From: Subtercola vilae
Lineage (GTDB): Bacteria > Actinomycetota > Actinomycetes > Actinomycetales > Microbacteriaceae
Direction: 5' to 3'
Assembly: GCF_004923255.1 (NCBI RefSeq)
Contig: NZ_QYRT01000034.1
Location: 1 to 41,114 of the forward strand
DNA length: 41,114 nt
In this document: positions 33,754-40,574 of the stretch, in pieces
Layout of the letters: every line of letters begins with the position of its first letter
Numbering within the stretch: the stretch's first letter is position 1
The notes under the pieces: generated by a model
Told to the model about the DNA's origin: nothing
Database searches by the model: none
Seen by the model: only the letters and a program-made list of their open reading frames with translations
Position numbers and translations under genes: made by a program

Positions 33754-33871
33754 AAGCCAACTCACCCAAGAAAGCCGAGCCCGTAGAGGACGTTTCCGTT
33801 CCATCCCTCCTCAGACCCCGCCACCGAGCGGCAGCCAGCAGCGGCAGGGTCCGGCGACCGCGGGCCAGGAG

Positions 33872-34303
33872 CTACCCGGGCGGCCGCTTGAAAAGGTCGG
33901 GGTCGATGGGCCTGCGGCTGGGGCGGGCGGTTGGCGCGCCTCCGCCTGAGCGGGCGGCGTTGCTGTCGGCCTCGGCCGCACGCCGCCGGGCGTTCCTGTC
34001 GAACGCCCGCAACGCCAAGGCAACGACAATGCAGAGCAACCCCACGGCGAACGTCTCGGGGGCGAACGTGCCAAGAATCTGGCGAAGAACGAAGTTGGCC
34101 GGCACATCGCATCCACCGTTCGGGCTACAGGTGACCCGCTGGCTGACCTCGTACTGGGCGGCCGCCGAGGTGAAGACCCCCGCGATCGACACCGCGATGA
34201 GCACCGGGGCCATCACCCAGAGCACGAGCTCGAATGGGTTGGGCCGAAACGGCCGCGCAACGACGACAACGCCCGCCGCGCCGCCCAGCTGATCGTCTGA
34301 CAC
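33872..34303 (-). CDS. Small two-helix membrane protein, function unknown
   Basis: A 143-aa protein with two membrane helices (about 24-46 and 84-104), a short outer loop with two Cys (CSPNGGCDVP) that could form a disulfide, and a basic cytosolic tail ending in RRPIDPDLFKRPPG. I do not recognise the family; proteins of this shape are common and uncharacterised in Microbacteriaceae. GTG 34303 is preceded by GAGG and GGGG; a GTG at 34321 would add six residues. Confidence 0.65.
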   Translation of the reverse strand: MSDDQLGGAAGVVVVARPFRPNPFELVLWVMAPVLIAVSIAGVFTSAAAQYEVSQRVTCSPNGGCDVPANFVLRQILGTFAPETFAVGLLCIVVALALRAFDRNARRRAAEADSNAARSGGGAPTARPSRRPIDPDLFKRPPG

Positions 34304-34353
34304 GGCCCCAGCCTCGCACACTGCGAAGCCGACCGACAGATCATCGTGGGAGG

Positions 34354-34369
34354 CGCGACGGGCGTCGCG
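34354..34369. terminator. Hairpin downstream of csbD-type gene
   Basis: CGCGAC (34354-34359) and GTCGCG (34364-34369) form a perfect 6-bp GC stem with a GGGC loop, 7 bp after the CsbD stop on the reverse strand. No T-tail follows. Confidence 0.45.
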
Positions 34370-34375
34370 ATCGAT

Positions 34376-34549
34376 CTAGCTCTTGAAGACGTCTTTCACG
34401 TTCTCGCCGGCCTTCTTCGCGCTGGCAGCAGCCTGGTCGGCCTTGCCCTCGGCGACCTTCGAGTCGTCATTGGTGACGTTGCCGAGAGCCTCTTTTGCCT
34501 TGCCTTTGAGATCTTGCGCGGCGTTCTCAATCTTGTCTGAAGCGCTCAT
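34376..34549 (-). CDS. CsbD-family stress-associated small protein
   Basis: A 57-aa hydrophilic, Lys/Ala/Asp-rich protein with the CsbD pattern DKIENAAQDLKGKAKEALGN followed by KVAEGKADQA. CsbD proteins are abundant and stress-induced in many bacteria, but their function is unknown. AAAGAAAGGAAG upstream of the ATG is a strong ribosome site. It lies downstream of the Asp23-type operon on the same strand after a 65-bp gap holding two direct repeats, so it may be expressed both with that operon and on its own. Confidence 0.9.
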   Translation of the reverse strand: MSASDKIENAAQDLKGKAKEALGNVTNDDSKVAEGKADQAAASAKKAGENVKDVFKS

Positions 34550-34564
34550 GATGAGTTCTTCCTT

Positions 34565-34590
34565 TCTTTTGTGGGGGATCTTTTGTGGGG
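34565..34590 (-). promoter_or_regulatory. Two 12-bp direct repeats upstream of csbD-type gene
   Basis: TCTTTTGTGGGG occurs at 34565-34576 and 34579-34590 (CCCCACAAAAGA on the coding strand), 14 bp apart and 16-41 nt upstream of the CsbD start. The spacing and position suggest a regulator or alternative-sigma site; no known consensus is claimed. Confidence 0.5.
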
Positions 34591-34614
34591 TGTGGGGGGT
34601 GAAACGATGCGGAA

Positions 34615-35220
34615 TTACTGCAGCCGCGTCGATCCGGCGGTTCGAACCCTGAAGCCCCCGCTGATCTGTACGACCGCGGGAACCTCTGACCCGAGCAGCG
34701 CGTCGAGGGCGAGCAGCAGTTGCTCGACCATCCGACCCGCCTCCCGGGGTGAGACACCGCGCCGGCACGACACCGACACTTTGAGCACCGACGTGCCCCT
34801 GACCGAGTAGGTCGACACGTGCGATGAAACCAGCTCGGGGCGCCCGCTCAGACCGTCGGCCAGCAGCTGTTCGGCCACCGACGCTTCGACAATGGTGCGA
34901 CCGTCGTCGGTCGGGGCGTCGCTCAGAAGTGCACGCGTGTGCCCGCGGCCCTGGCGCAGGATGAACACCAGCAGCAGAACCGAGACGACGAGTGCCACGG
35001 CGGCGGCGACGATCCAGAGCCAGCTGTGCCCGGAATCGCCGAGCGGGGTCTGGTAGAGCCAGCCCGTCACGGTCTTCTGCACCTCGGGTGCGCGCTGCTG
35101 CCAGCCGTCACGAAACTGCGGCACAGCGCCCACGGCGACAGCGGCGGCCCCCGCGACGAGCAGTACGAGCCCGGCGATCAGGATGACCGCGCGGTTCGCC
35201 CCTCGATTGGTGGAGTTCAT
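34615..35220 (-). CDS. AmaP-like alkaline-shock membrane-anchor protein
   Basis: A 201-aa protein with two membrane helices (about 12-33 and 67-88) and a C-terminal cytosolic domain with VSTYSVRGTSVLKVSVSCRRGVSP, resembling the Asp23-like fold of AmaP anchors. In Firmicutes AmaP holds Asp23 at the membrane; the same role is inferred here from the neighbouring Asp23 genes. It is the last gene of a five-gene chain joined by 4-nt overlaps. Confidence 0.72.
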   Translation of the reverse strand: MNSTNRGANRAVILIAGLVLLVAGAAAVAVGAVPQFRDGWQQRAPEVQKTVTGWLYQTPLGDSGHSWLWIVAAAVALVVSVLLLVFILRQGRGHTRALLSDAPTDDGRTIVEASVAEQLLADGLSGRPELVSSHVSTYSVRGTSVLKVSVSCRRGVSPREAGRMVEQLLLALDALLGSEVPAVVQISGGFRVRTAGSTRLQ

Positions 35221-35837
35221 GCGCCGACCTTCCCGTGCTCCCTGATGATGACGCGCGACCGGATGCCCGGCTTCACCTCGTACGAGGCGAGCTGTTCATC
35301 GACCGCCCGAACCACGGCGTCACGGTCGACCGGCCGGCCCGAGGTGGGCGTCAACCGAACCACAGCGGTACGGTGCGAGACCGACACCATGGTGTTGTCG
35401 GCGCTGGCGTGTGCCGCTTTCGCCGCGTGCCGGGCGAGTGCCGAGGCGATCACTTCGTTGTCGACGACCGTTGCCGCGCGCGACCCCGGCAGCGTGTGCC
35501 GGGCGCGACGACCGCCGCCGAAGGCGCCGATCACGAGTGCGACACCGATCACGGCCGCAACAATACCGCCGGCGATCAGCGCGCCCGCTGGGTACGTGGG
35601 GGCGTCGATCACCGCCTGCGCGAGCCGGGCGGGCGCGACGAGCAGGGCCGGCTGGCCGAGCAGGCGCAACACGCATTCGGTGCCCACGTAGACGAGCATC
35701 AGAATGGCGATGACGGCCAGAACGATAGCCAGGCCCGACTTCGGTGAGTGCGTCTCGCGGCGCAGCAGCCGGCGGTAGAGCCGCCCTGAGCCGGCGCTGC
35801 CGCCCGCCGCTGCGGGCTTCATGACGGTGTCACTCAT
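35217..35837 (-). CDS. DUF6286-type membrane protein of the Asp23 locus
   Basis: A 206-aa protein with two membrane helices (about 36-58 and 85-108) and a C-terminal domain (about 125-200: VDNEVIASALARHAAKAAHAS, then VSHRTAVVRLTPTSGRPVDR). I assign it to DUF6286 from this architecture and its place in actinobacterial Asp23 loci. It overlaps both neighbours by 4 nt. Function is unknown; a scaffold at the membrane is likely from context. Confidence 0.68.
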   Translation of the reverse strand: MSDTVMKPAAAGGSAGSGRLYRRLLRRETHSPKSGLAIVLAVIAILMLVYVGTECVLRLLGQPALLVAPARLAQAVIDAPTYPAGALIAGGIVAAVIGVALVIGAFGGGRRARHTLPGSRAATVVDNEVIASALARHAAKAAHASADNTMVSVSHRTAVVRLTPTSGRPVDRDAVVRAVDEQLASYEVKPGIRSRVIIREHGKVGA

Positions 35838-36241
35838 GAGACACGCCTTTCTGTGCGAATGTCGACCCCGGTCAGCCGAATCACCACGCGGGCGATCTCT
35901 GAGCCCGTGAGATCGGCGGCCTGGCGACGGATCTGCTGCTGCGCGGCGGCGGCACGCTCGAGGATGGTGCCAGAGGTGCGGGCGACCAGAGAAAGGTCAT
36001 CCTGAACCCTGGTCAGCGACACCACGCGAAGCGGCGACCTGACGGTGACCACCAACTGGCCCGCTTCGTCAGCAAGGTCGACGCTCACGCTTCGAACCTC
36101 GACGCCGAGAGCATCGGCGGCCACCGCCGTGACCACGCGGTTCAGTGCCCGTGAGGTGATGCGGGTTCGGCCGTCAGCGTCGGTCTGGGCGGGAACGCTG
36201 AGCGACCCCACCCCGGGGCCCGCCGCTGCGACCGAACTCAT
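35834..36241 (-). CDS. Asp23-like cytosolic protein
   Basis: A 135-aa protein without membrane segments. RITSRALNRVVTAVAADALGV followed by alternating strands (VRSVSVDLADEAGQLVVTVRS) and a helix-strand end (AARTSGTILERAAAAQQQ-type) match the general pattern of the Asp23/Gls24 fold, more diverged than the main copy at 36444. It overlaps its neighbours by 4 nt and probably forms part of the same membrane-associated assembly. Confidence 0.62.
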   Translation of the reverse strand: MSSVAAAGPGVGSLSVPAQTDADGRTRITSRALNRVVTAVAADALGVEVRSVSVDLADEAGQLVVTVRSPLRVVSLTRVQDDLSLVARTSGTILERAAAAQQQIRRQAADLTGSEIARVVIRLTGVDIRTERRVS

Positions 36242-36447
36242 GACGATGACCGCTTGCCGCGCAGGGCCCCGACGAGGGCCGACGGGTCGAGCTTGCCTTC
36301 GACGATGCGGCCGATCAGCGCGCCGATCGCCATGGCGACGCCGACGAAGACGAACGCCCAGAAGCCGAAGAGGATCCAGGTGAGGGCGAGCACCGCGCCG
36401 ATCGCGATGCCGGTGCGGGTCGCCGAGCCGATGCCTGAGGGGTTCAC
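36238..36447 (-). CDS. DUF2273-like small membrane protein
   Basis: A 69-aa protein with a double hydrophobic stretch (about 12-48; IAIGAVLALTWILFGFWAF and onward) and a basic end. In size, topology and position beside Asp23/AmaP genes it matches the DUF2273-type small membrane proteins of these loci. Overlaps of 4 nt on both sides couple it to the Asp23 genes. Confidence 0.72.
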   Translation of the reverse strand: MNPSGIGSATRTGIAIGAVLALTWILFGFWAFVFVGVAMAIGALIGRIVEGKLDPSALVGALRGKRSSS

Positions 36448-36881
36448 TGAACTCGCGCCTCGGCCGGCTCGGTGGTGTCGTCGTCAGAGGCGATGTACAC
36501 GTCGTCGATGGTCACGTTGACCTCGGTGACCTCCATGCCGACGAGGGTTTCAATCGCTCGGATGATCGACGAACGCACGCCGTCGGCAACCGTCTGCAGC
36601 GGCACCGGGTACTCGGCGACGATGGTCACGTCGACGGCGACCTGGGTCTCGCCGACCTCGACGCTGATGCCCTGGCTGAGGTCGGTGTTGTTCATGACGT
36701 TGCGAATGGCGCCGAGGGCGCGAGCTGCGCCGCCACCCAGAGCGTGAACGCCTGACACCTCGCGGGCGGCGATGCCGGCGACCTTAGCAACAACGCTGTC
36801 GTTGATGACGGTCTTGCCGATCGCAGTCTCAGAGTTCGGAATGACGGTGGTGGGGGTGCTTGCTGCTGTGGTGCTTGCCAT
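36444..36881 (-). CDS. Asp23/Gls24-family envelope stress response protein
   Basis: A 145-aa protein with the full Asp23 pattern: TVINDSVVAKVAGIAAREVSGV (about 27-48), VEVGETQVAVDVTIVAEYPVPL, and VNVTIDDVYI near the end. Asp23 is an abundant cytosolic protein held at the membrane by AmaP and linked to cell-envelope stress. AAGGAG 8 nt upstream is a strong ribosome site. First gene of the leftward operon; the divergent sigma-factor gene starts 125 bp away. Confidence 0.92.
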   Translation of the reverse strand: MASTTAASTPTTVIPNSETAIGKTVINDSVVAKVAGIAAREVSGVHALGGGAARALGAIRNVMNNTDLSQGISVEVGETQVAVDVTIVAEYPVPLQTVADGVRSSIIRAIETLVGMEVTEVNVTIDDVYIASDDDTTEPAEARVQ

Positions 36882-36902
36882 CAGTTTTCTCCTTATATCA
36901 AC

Positions 36903-36919
36903 CCCTGCACCTTGCAGGG
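36903..36919. promoter_or_regulatory. Inverted repeat in the Asp23/sigma-factor divergent region
   Basis: CCCTGCA CCT TGCAGGG is a perfect 7-bp inverted repeat with a 3-nt centre, 22-38 bp upstream of the Asp23 start. It could be an operator for both divergent operons or a hairpin at the 5' end of the leftward message. Confidence 0.5.
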
Positions 36920-37006
36920 CGGCTATGAGATAGTCACTACTGAGACGCAGCCAGTGTCAGATTCGTCACGCAGAGCGTGCAGAAGTTTCGAAGTGGGGGA
37001 GCGAGG

Positions 37007-37600
37007 GTGGATGTTCGCAGCCGGCTCCCTGCCAGCCTCCCGCCGGCGCGTGCTTCGGTGCTCGACGAGGCCGACGACCGCACCCTCGCGGGCCGGGCGG
37101 CCGACGGAGACGTTCGAGCGTTCGAGGTCATTGTGCGGCGGTACTCGCCGTTGATGCGCGCGTACGCCACACGAGTTCTGGGTTCGAACAGCGAGAGCGA
37201 CGATGTGGTGCAGGAGGCGTTCATCACTGCCTGGCAGCAGCTTCCGAGCCTGAACGACGGCGGAGTCGTCAAGAGCTGGTTGATGCGCATCGTGAGCCGC
37301 AAGAGCATTGACCGCATCCGTGCGCGCAAACTCCACCTCGACATCGACGACCACGAGCAGGCCGCGCCCCACACCGCCTCCCCTCACCACGTCGCGGAGG
37401 TGCATTCGCGCGAGACGGCGCTCTCGGCCGCGCTGAACGCGATGCCGGAGCAGCAGCGACAGTGCTGGGTGCTGAAAGAGCTCGCAGAGTACAGTTACGA
37501 CGACATCGCCCGCGAGCTCGATCTGCCCCTCTCGACTGTTCGCGGCCTGTTGGCTCGTGCGCGCAAGAACCTGATCCGGCAGATGGAGGAGTGGCGATGA
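37007..37600 (+). CDS. ECF-type sigma factor of the Asp23 locus
   Basis: A 197-aa sigma factor: region 2 at about 28-100 (AFEVIVRRYSPLMRAYATRV, DDVVQEAFITAWQQL, SWLMRIVSRKSIDRIR) and region 4 at about 135-190 (LKELAEYSYDDIARELDLPL then STVRGLLARARKNL). GTG 37007 has GGGGGA about 8 nt upstream; a GTG ten codons earlier lacks one. It overlaps the next gene by ATGA. That gene starts with a negatively charged segment and may act on it. The locus suggests control of the envelope-stress genes on both sides. Confidence 0.9.
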   Translation: MDVRSRLPASLPPARASVLDEADDRTLAGRAADGDVRAFEVIVRRYSPLMRAYATRVLGSNSESDDVVQEAFITAWQQLPSLNDGGVVKSWLMRIVSRKSIDRIRARKLHLDIDDHEQAAPHTASPHHVAEVHSRETALSAALNAMPEQQRQCWVLKELAEYSYDDIARELDLPLSTVRGLLARARKNLIRQMEEWR

Positions 37601-38304
37601 GCGACGAACCCCTGCAGGCCCGAGGTGTTCCCACCGACGCCGTGCTGCCCGTCGACACGGTGCTGCCCGTAGACCTCGAGGCGCCGGATGCTGTACTCGA
37701 CGGCTTCGAACCCGCCGACCTCGACGGCCACACCATCGAGCAGCTGAACGACTACCTCGACGCCGGGCGGCAGCCGCTCGACCCCTCGATCGAGAACTCT
37801 CCGGGCTGCCAGATAGCGCTGTCGGCCATGCTGCGCCTGCGCGAGATGTCGCGCACGCTTCTGGAGACCGATGTGCTGTCAGAGCCGGCGCCCACCGATA
37901 CCTGGGTGTCGGGCATCCTGAACCGTATCGGGCTCGAAGCCCGGGCGGGGCGCGACATTCCGGTGCAGCACCCGTCGCCGGCGGCGAAGCTGACGCTCAC
38001 CGAGGGGGCCGTGCGCGGGCTCATCCGGGCGGCCGGCGACACCGTGGGCGGGCTGCTCATCGGGCGGGTACGGCTTGTCGGCGACGTCACCCTCGCGGGT
38101 GAACCCATCACCGTTCTCGTCGATGCGAGCGTTTTCTGGGGCGAACCCATCGTGGCGGCGGCCGCGAGGGTGCGCGAGGCGATCTACGCCGAACTGTTGA
38201 AGCACACCGAGCTCACCGTCGCCTCGATCGACGTGACCGTGCACGACGTGCACCGCTCCCGCGCACCCGAGGCTCTGCTGGTTCGAACAGACGAGGACGA
38301 CTGA
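37597..38304 (+). CDS. Asp23-like protein with acidic N-terminal segment; possible sigma partner
   Basis: A 235-aa protein. Residues 1-125 are acidic and partly repetitive (VLPVDTVLPVD) with a helix IEQLNDYLDAGRQPLD followed by SPGCQIALSAMLRLREMSRTLLETD, reminiscent of short anti-sigma segments. Residues about 125-220 (LTEGAVRGLIRAAGDTVGG, then VRLVGDVTLAGEPITVLVDASVFWGEPI) follow the Asp23 pattern. It is coupled to the sigma-factor gene by a 4-nt overlap and shares one base with the next gene. Confidence 0.68.
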   Translation: MSDEPLQARGVPTDAVLPVDTVLPVDLEAPDAVLDGFEPADLDGHTIEQLNDYLDAGRQPLDPSIENSPGCQIALSAMLRLREMSRTLLETDVLSEPAPTDTWVSGILNRIGLEARAGRDIPVQHPSPAAKLTLTEGAVRGLIRAAGDTVGGLLIGRVRLVGDVTLAGEPITVLVDASVFWGEPIVAAAARVREAIYAELLKHTELTVASIDVTVHDVHRSRAPEALLVRTDEDD

Positions 38305-38765
38305 TGGATGACCTGGCTTCCCTCTCGGCGACCCTCACCGCTGCCGTGCGCACCGTTACCGGGGTGACCGCCGTGTATGCAAGTGCACCCGCCGTCGTGT
38401 CGGCGGCCTCGGTGGCAGCCTCGGTGGCAGCCACCGTCGCAGCCACAGCGGCAGCCTCGGTCGTGGGTGCGGTGGCGGGTTCGGTAGGCGGAAGGGTGGC
38501 GGGTTCGGTGTCGCGGAGCGCGGCCGTGCTCGACGCGTCGGCGATCGATGTTTCAGCGATCACGGCCGAAGCCGTTTCCGCGCGCGACAGCGTTCGCGTG
38601 TCAGACGGCCCCGGGGGGCTTGTCGTCTCGGTCACCATCGGAGTCGACGAGGCAGATTCGGCCACCGAGGCCTGCCGCCGGGTCTACGACGTCATCGCCG
38701 ACCTGCTGGCCGCTGCGGGCGAACCGGTGGAGTCGATCGCGGTGACGGTCGGCCGCATCGGCTGA
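38304..38765 (+). CDS. Ala-rich Asp23-like small protein
   Basis: A 153-aa protein starting MDDLASLSATLTAAVRTV. Residues about 28-75 are a long Ala/Val/Ser stretch with heptad-like repeats (SVAASVAATVAATAAASVVG) that could be a membrane segment or a helix. The C-terminal half (DGPGGLVVSVTIGVDEADSATEACRRVYDVIADLL, in pieces) resembles the last strands and helix of Asp23-type proteins. Last gene of the rightward operon; no closer family recognised. Confidence 0.68.
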   Translation: MDDLASLSATLTAAVRTVTGVTAVYASAPAVVSAASVAASVAATVAATAAASVVGAVAGSVGGRVAGSVSRSAAVLDASAIDVSAITAEAVSARDSVRVSDGPGGLVVSVTIGVDEADSATEACRRVYDVIADLLAAAGEPVESIAVTVGRIG

Positions 38766-38839
38766 TGCCTGAGGCCTGAGGCCTGAGGCCTGATGCCTGA
38801 TGCCTGATGCCTGATGCCTGATGCCTGAGCCCTGAGGCC
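38763..38839. repeat. Heptanucleotide repeat array beginning at a stop codon
   Basis: Eleven contiguous 7-nt units of TGATGCC/TGAGGCC (one TGAGCCC) begin exactly at the TGA stop of the preceding gene. Every unit starts with TGA, so stops occur in all three forward frames. On the reverse strand the array encodes only low-complexity peptide. Copy number is probably variable. Confidence 0.9.
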
Positions 38840-38922
38840 AGTGCTGCGGGCCGTGCTGTCGCTGCGTGCGAGCGGCCACCAGCTGCCTCAGGTTCGAGGC
38901 CGTCTCGTCTCCAGCCGGTTGA

Positions 38923-38946
38923 CCCGCTGCCCCGGCGCACAGCGGG
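38923..38946. terminator. Weak hairpin between convergent operons
   Basis: CCCGCTG (38923-38929) and CAGCGGG (38940-38946) form a 7-bp stem with a 10-nt loop, 16 bp from the SDR stop. It has no T-run, so its terminator role is uncertain. Confidence 0.35.
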
Positions 38947-38961
38947 CGATGCCGGCCCGGG

Positions 38962-39669
38962 TCAGACGCGCGCGAACTGCGGGTACAGCGCCTCGATCGG
39001 GCCGGCGAGGCCGCTCTTGACGTCGGCGCTCAGCTGGTCGGCGAGCACCTCGAGTTCGCCCGCCTCGAGCCCGTCGTAGGCCGCGCGCACGACGTCGGCC
39101 GGGTCGTTCATTGGGGCGTCGATGCCGGCCGTCATCGGGGTGTCGGTGTAGCCGAGGTGCAGCCCCACCACCTGAGTGCCCTGCGGAGCGAGCTCGAGGC
39201 GCAGCGAGTTCGTGGCCGACCAGTACGCCGCCTTCGAGGCGCTGTAGCCGCCGGCGAGGCCGATCCAGCTGAGAACGGAGTGTACGTCGAGGTAGGCGCC
39301 GCCCCCGTTCGCGCCCACGACCGGTGCAAACGCGCGCGCCACCGCCACCGCGCCGAAGAAATTCGTCTCGAAGACGGCTCGCAGGTCATCCAGAGTGCCC
39401 TCGAGAATGCCGCCGGCACCCAGCACGCCCGCATTGTTCACCACGATGCTCGTGTCTGCCGCTTGGGCGACCGCAGCGGCAATCGATGCCGTAGAGGTCA
39501 CGTCGAGGGCCAGCGGTACGACGCGCGGGTCGCTCCACTCGCGGGGCGTGCGGGCGGTCGCGTAGACCTTCGCCGCGCCGCGGTCTAGCGCCTGGCGAAC
39601 GAACTCGGCGCCGAGGCCGCCGTTCGCTCCGGTGACAAGAACGGTTGCGCCGCTGAGGGTGGTTGACAT
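38962..39669 (-). CDS. Short-chain dehydrogenase/reductase (SDR)
   Basis: A 235-aa classical SDR: cofactor motif TGANGGLG (13-20), NNAG (78-81) and the catalytic Y142/K146 in GGYSASKAAYW with Ser131 nearby. The basic AR in YATARTPREW after the second strand suggests NADPH. It catalyses oxidation or reduction of an alcohol/carbonyl whose identity is unknown. It lies on the same strand as, and downstream of, the small zinc-ribbon-like gene, so it may share control by the nearby MarR regulator. Confidence 0.9.
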   Translation of the reverse strand: MSTTLSGATVLVTGANGGLGAEFVRQALDRGAAKVYATARTPREWSDPRVVPLALDVTSTASIAAAVAQAADTSIVVNNAGVLGAGGILEGTLDDLRAVFETNFFGAVAVARAFAPVVGANGGGAYLDVHSVLSWIGLAGGYSASKAAYWSATNSLRLELAPQGTQVVGLHLGYTDTPMTAGIDAPMNDPADVVRAAYDGLEAGELEVLADQLSADVKSGLAGPIEALYPQFARV

Positions 39670-39800
39670 AGCTGACTCCTGTGCTCGAGTGATCGGATGC
39701 CCGGCTGCTCCCGCTCGTGCGGTCGCCGCCGAGGCGTGTTCATCTCAACCACTGTCTGAGTTGGATATTCCTACTCAGCCGAAATCTCTTCAGGCAGCCG

Positions 39801-40037
39801 TCAGGGACAGTACAGCTGCGTACGCTCACCCGAGCGGTCGACCTCGTGCTCTGACATCGGCGCCCCGCAGAGCGGGCAGGCTCGGGTGAGCGCCTCGGCC
39901 GCGCGTTCGGCGGGCTCGCGCTGATCGACCGTGCCCAGTGGGGGTGGGCCCAGGTAGGGAAAGAGCCGGGCATTCAGCCAGTTGCCAACGCCGCCGGCTT
40001 CTTTCAGTGTGACCTTGCGTGGTCGTTTCGTGCGCAT
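39801..40037 (-). CDS. Small zinc-ribbon-like conserved protein
   Basis: A 78-aa basic protein with GGVGNWLNARLFPYLGPPPLG in its first half and a metal-binding C-terminus, CPLCGAPMSEHEVDRSGERTQLYC in pieces (CxxC, then H and a last Cys). I know similar short proteins from actinobacterial genomes but no function for them. Its ATG lies only 18 bp from the divergent marR start, and there is no ribosome site, so the message is probably leaderless, with TACACT as -10. Confidence 0.75.
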   Translation of the reverse strand: MRTKRPRKVTLKEAGGVGNWLNARLFPYLGPPPLGTVDQREPAERAAEALTRACPLCGAPMSEHEVDRSGERTQLYCP

Positions 40038-40040
40038 ACT

Positions 40041-40054
40041 GTTAGTGTACTAAC
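40041..40054. promoter_or_regulatory. MarR-type operator overlapping two divergent -10 elements
   Basis: GTTAGT GT ACTAAC is a perfect 6-bp inverted repeat filling most of the 18-bp gap between two divergent start codons. TAGTGT (40043-40048, plus strand) ends 7 nt before the marR ATG, and TACACT (40049-40044, minus strand) ends 6 nt before the other ATG. Both match TANNNT, so one site could serve as both leaderless promoters and as the operator. Confidence 0.65.
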
Positions 40055-40055
40055 T

Positions 40056-40493
40056 ATGTCGGATGATCCGCTCGCGCTCGAGAATCAGGTGTGCTTCGCG
40101 CTCGCGGTGGCCGCACGCAATGTCATCGCGCTCTACCGTCCGCTGCTCGAGCCGCTCGGCCTCACTCACCCCCAATACCTCGTGATGCTCGCGCTCTGGC
40201 AGCAGAGCCCACGTTCGGTCACGAGCCTCGGTCACGCGCTGAGTCTCGAGCCCGCCACCCTGTCACCACTGCTGAAGCGCCTCGAGGCGGCCGGGTACCT
40301 CGCTCGCTCCCGAAGTGCCAGAGATGAACGGATGCTCGACCTCACCCTCACCGCCCGCGGGGCCGCACTCCGAACCGAGGCGCTCACCATTCCGCCGCGG
40401 GTGGCTGAGGCGCTGAGCATGCCCGTGCCGGAGCTCGAGCACCTCCGCTCGGCGCTGCACGGCGTCATCGGTGCCACGGCGGCCTCCAGCTGA
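40056..40493 (+). CDS. MarR-family transcriptional regulator
   Basis: A 145-aa winged-helix regulator. The dimer helix is at the N-terminus, LTHPQYLVMLALWQQSPRSVTSLGHALSL precedes the recognition helix in ATLSPLLKRLEAAGYLARSRS, and DERMLDLTLTARGAAL is the wing. Like the OhrR/MarR branch it carries a Cys near the N-terminus (C11, in NQVCFALAVAARN), in the position of the peroxide-sensing Cys of OhrR. It probably represses itself and the divergent small gene through the inverted repeat in the 18-bp gap. Confidence 0.9.
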   Translation: MSDDPLALENQVCFALAVAARNVIALYRPLLEPLGLTHPQYLVMLALWQQSPRSVTSLGHALSLEPATLSPLLKRLEAAGYLARSRSARDERMLDLTLTARGAALRTEALTIPPRVAEALSMPVPELEHLRSALHGVIGATAASS

Positions 40494-40561
40494 CGCTGAA
40501 TCTCTGATGTGAGTATTGCTCGAATGCATAGATAATCGGCCAACGTCAGCGTCGGGCTGCC

Positions 40562-40567
40562 TAAACT
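40562..40567 (+). promoter_or_regulatory. Candidate -10 element for leaderless DUF1003 gene
   Basis: TAAACT matches TANNNT and ends 7 nt before the ATG at 40575, with no ribosome site between. Confidence 0.4.
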
Positions 40568-40574
40568 TCGACGC

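Noticed and set aside
38763-38839. CRISPR-like array
   Set aside because: Units are 7 nt, contiguous and without spacers, so this is a simple tandem repeat.
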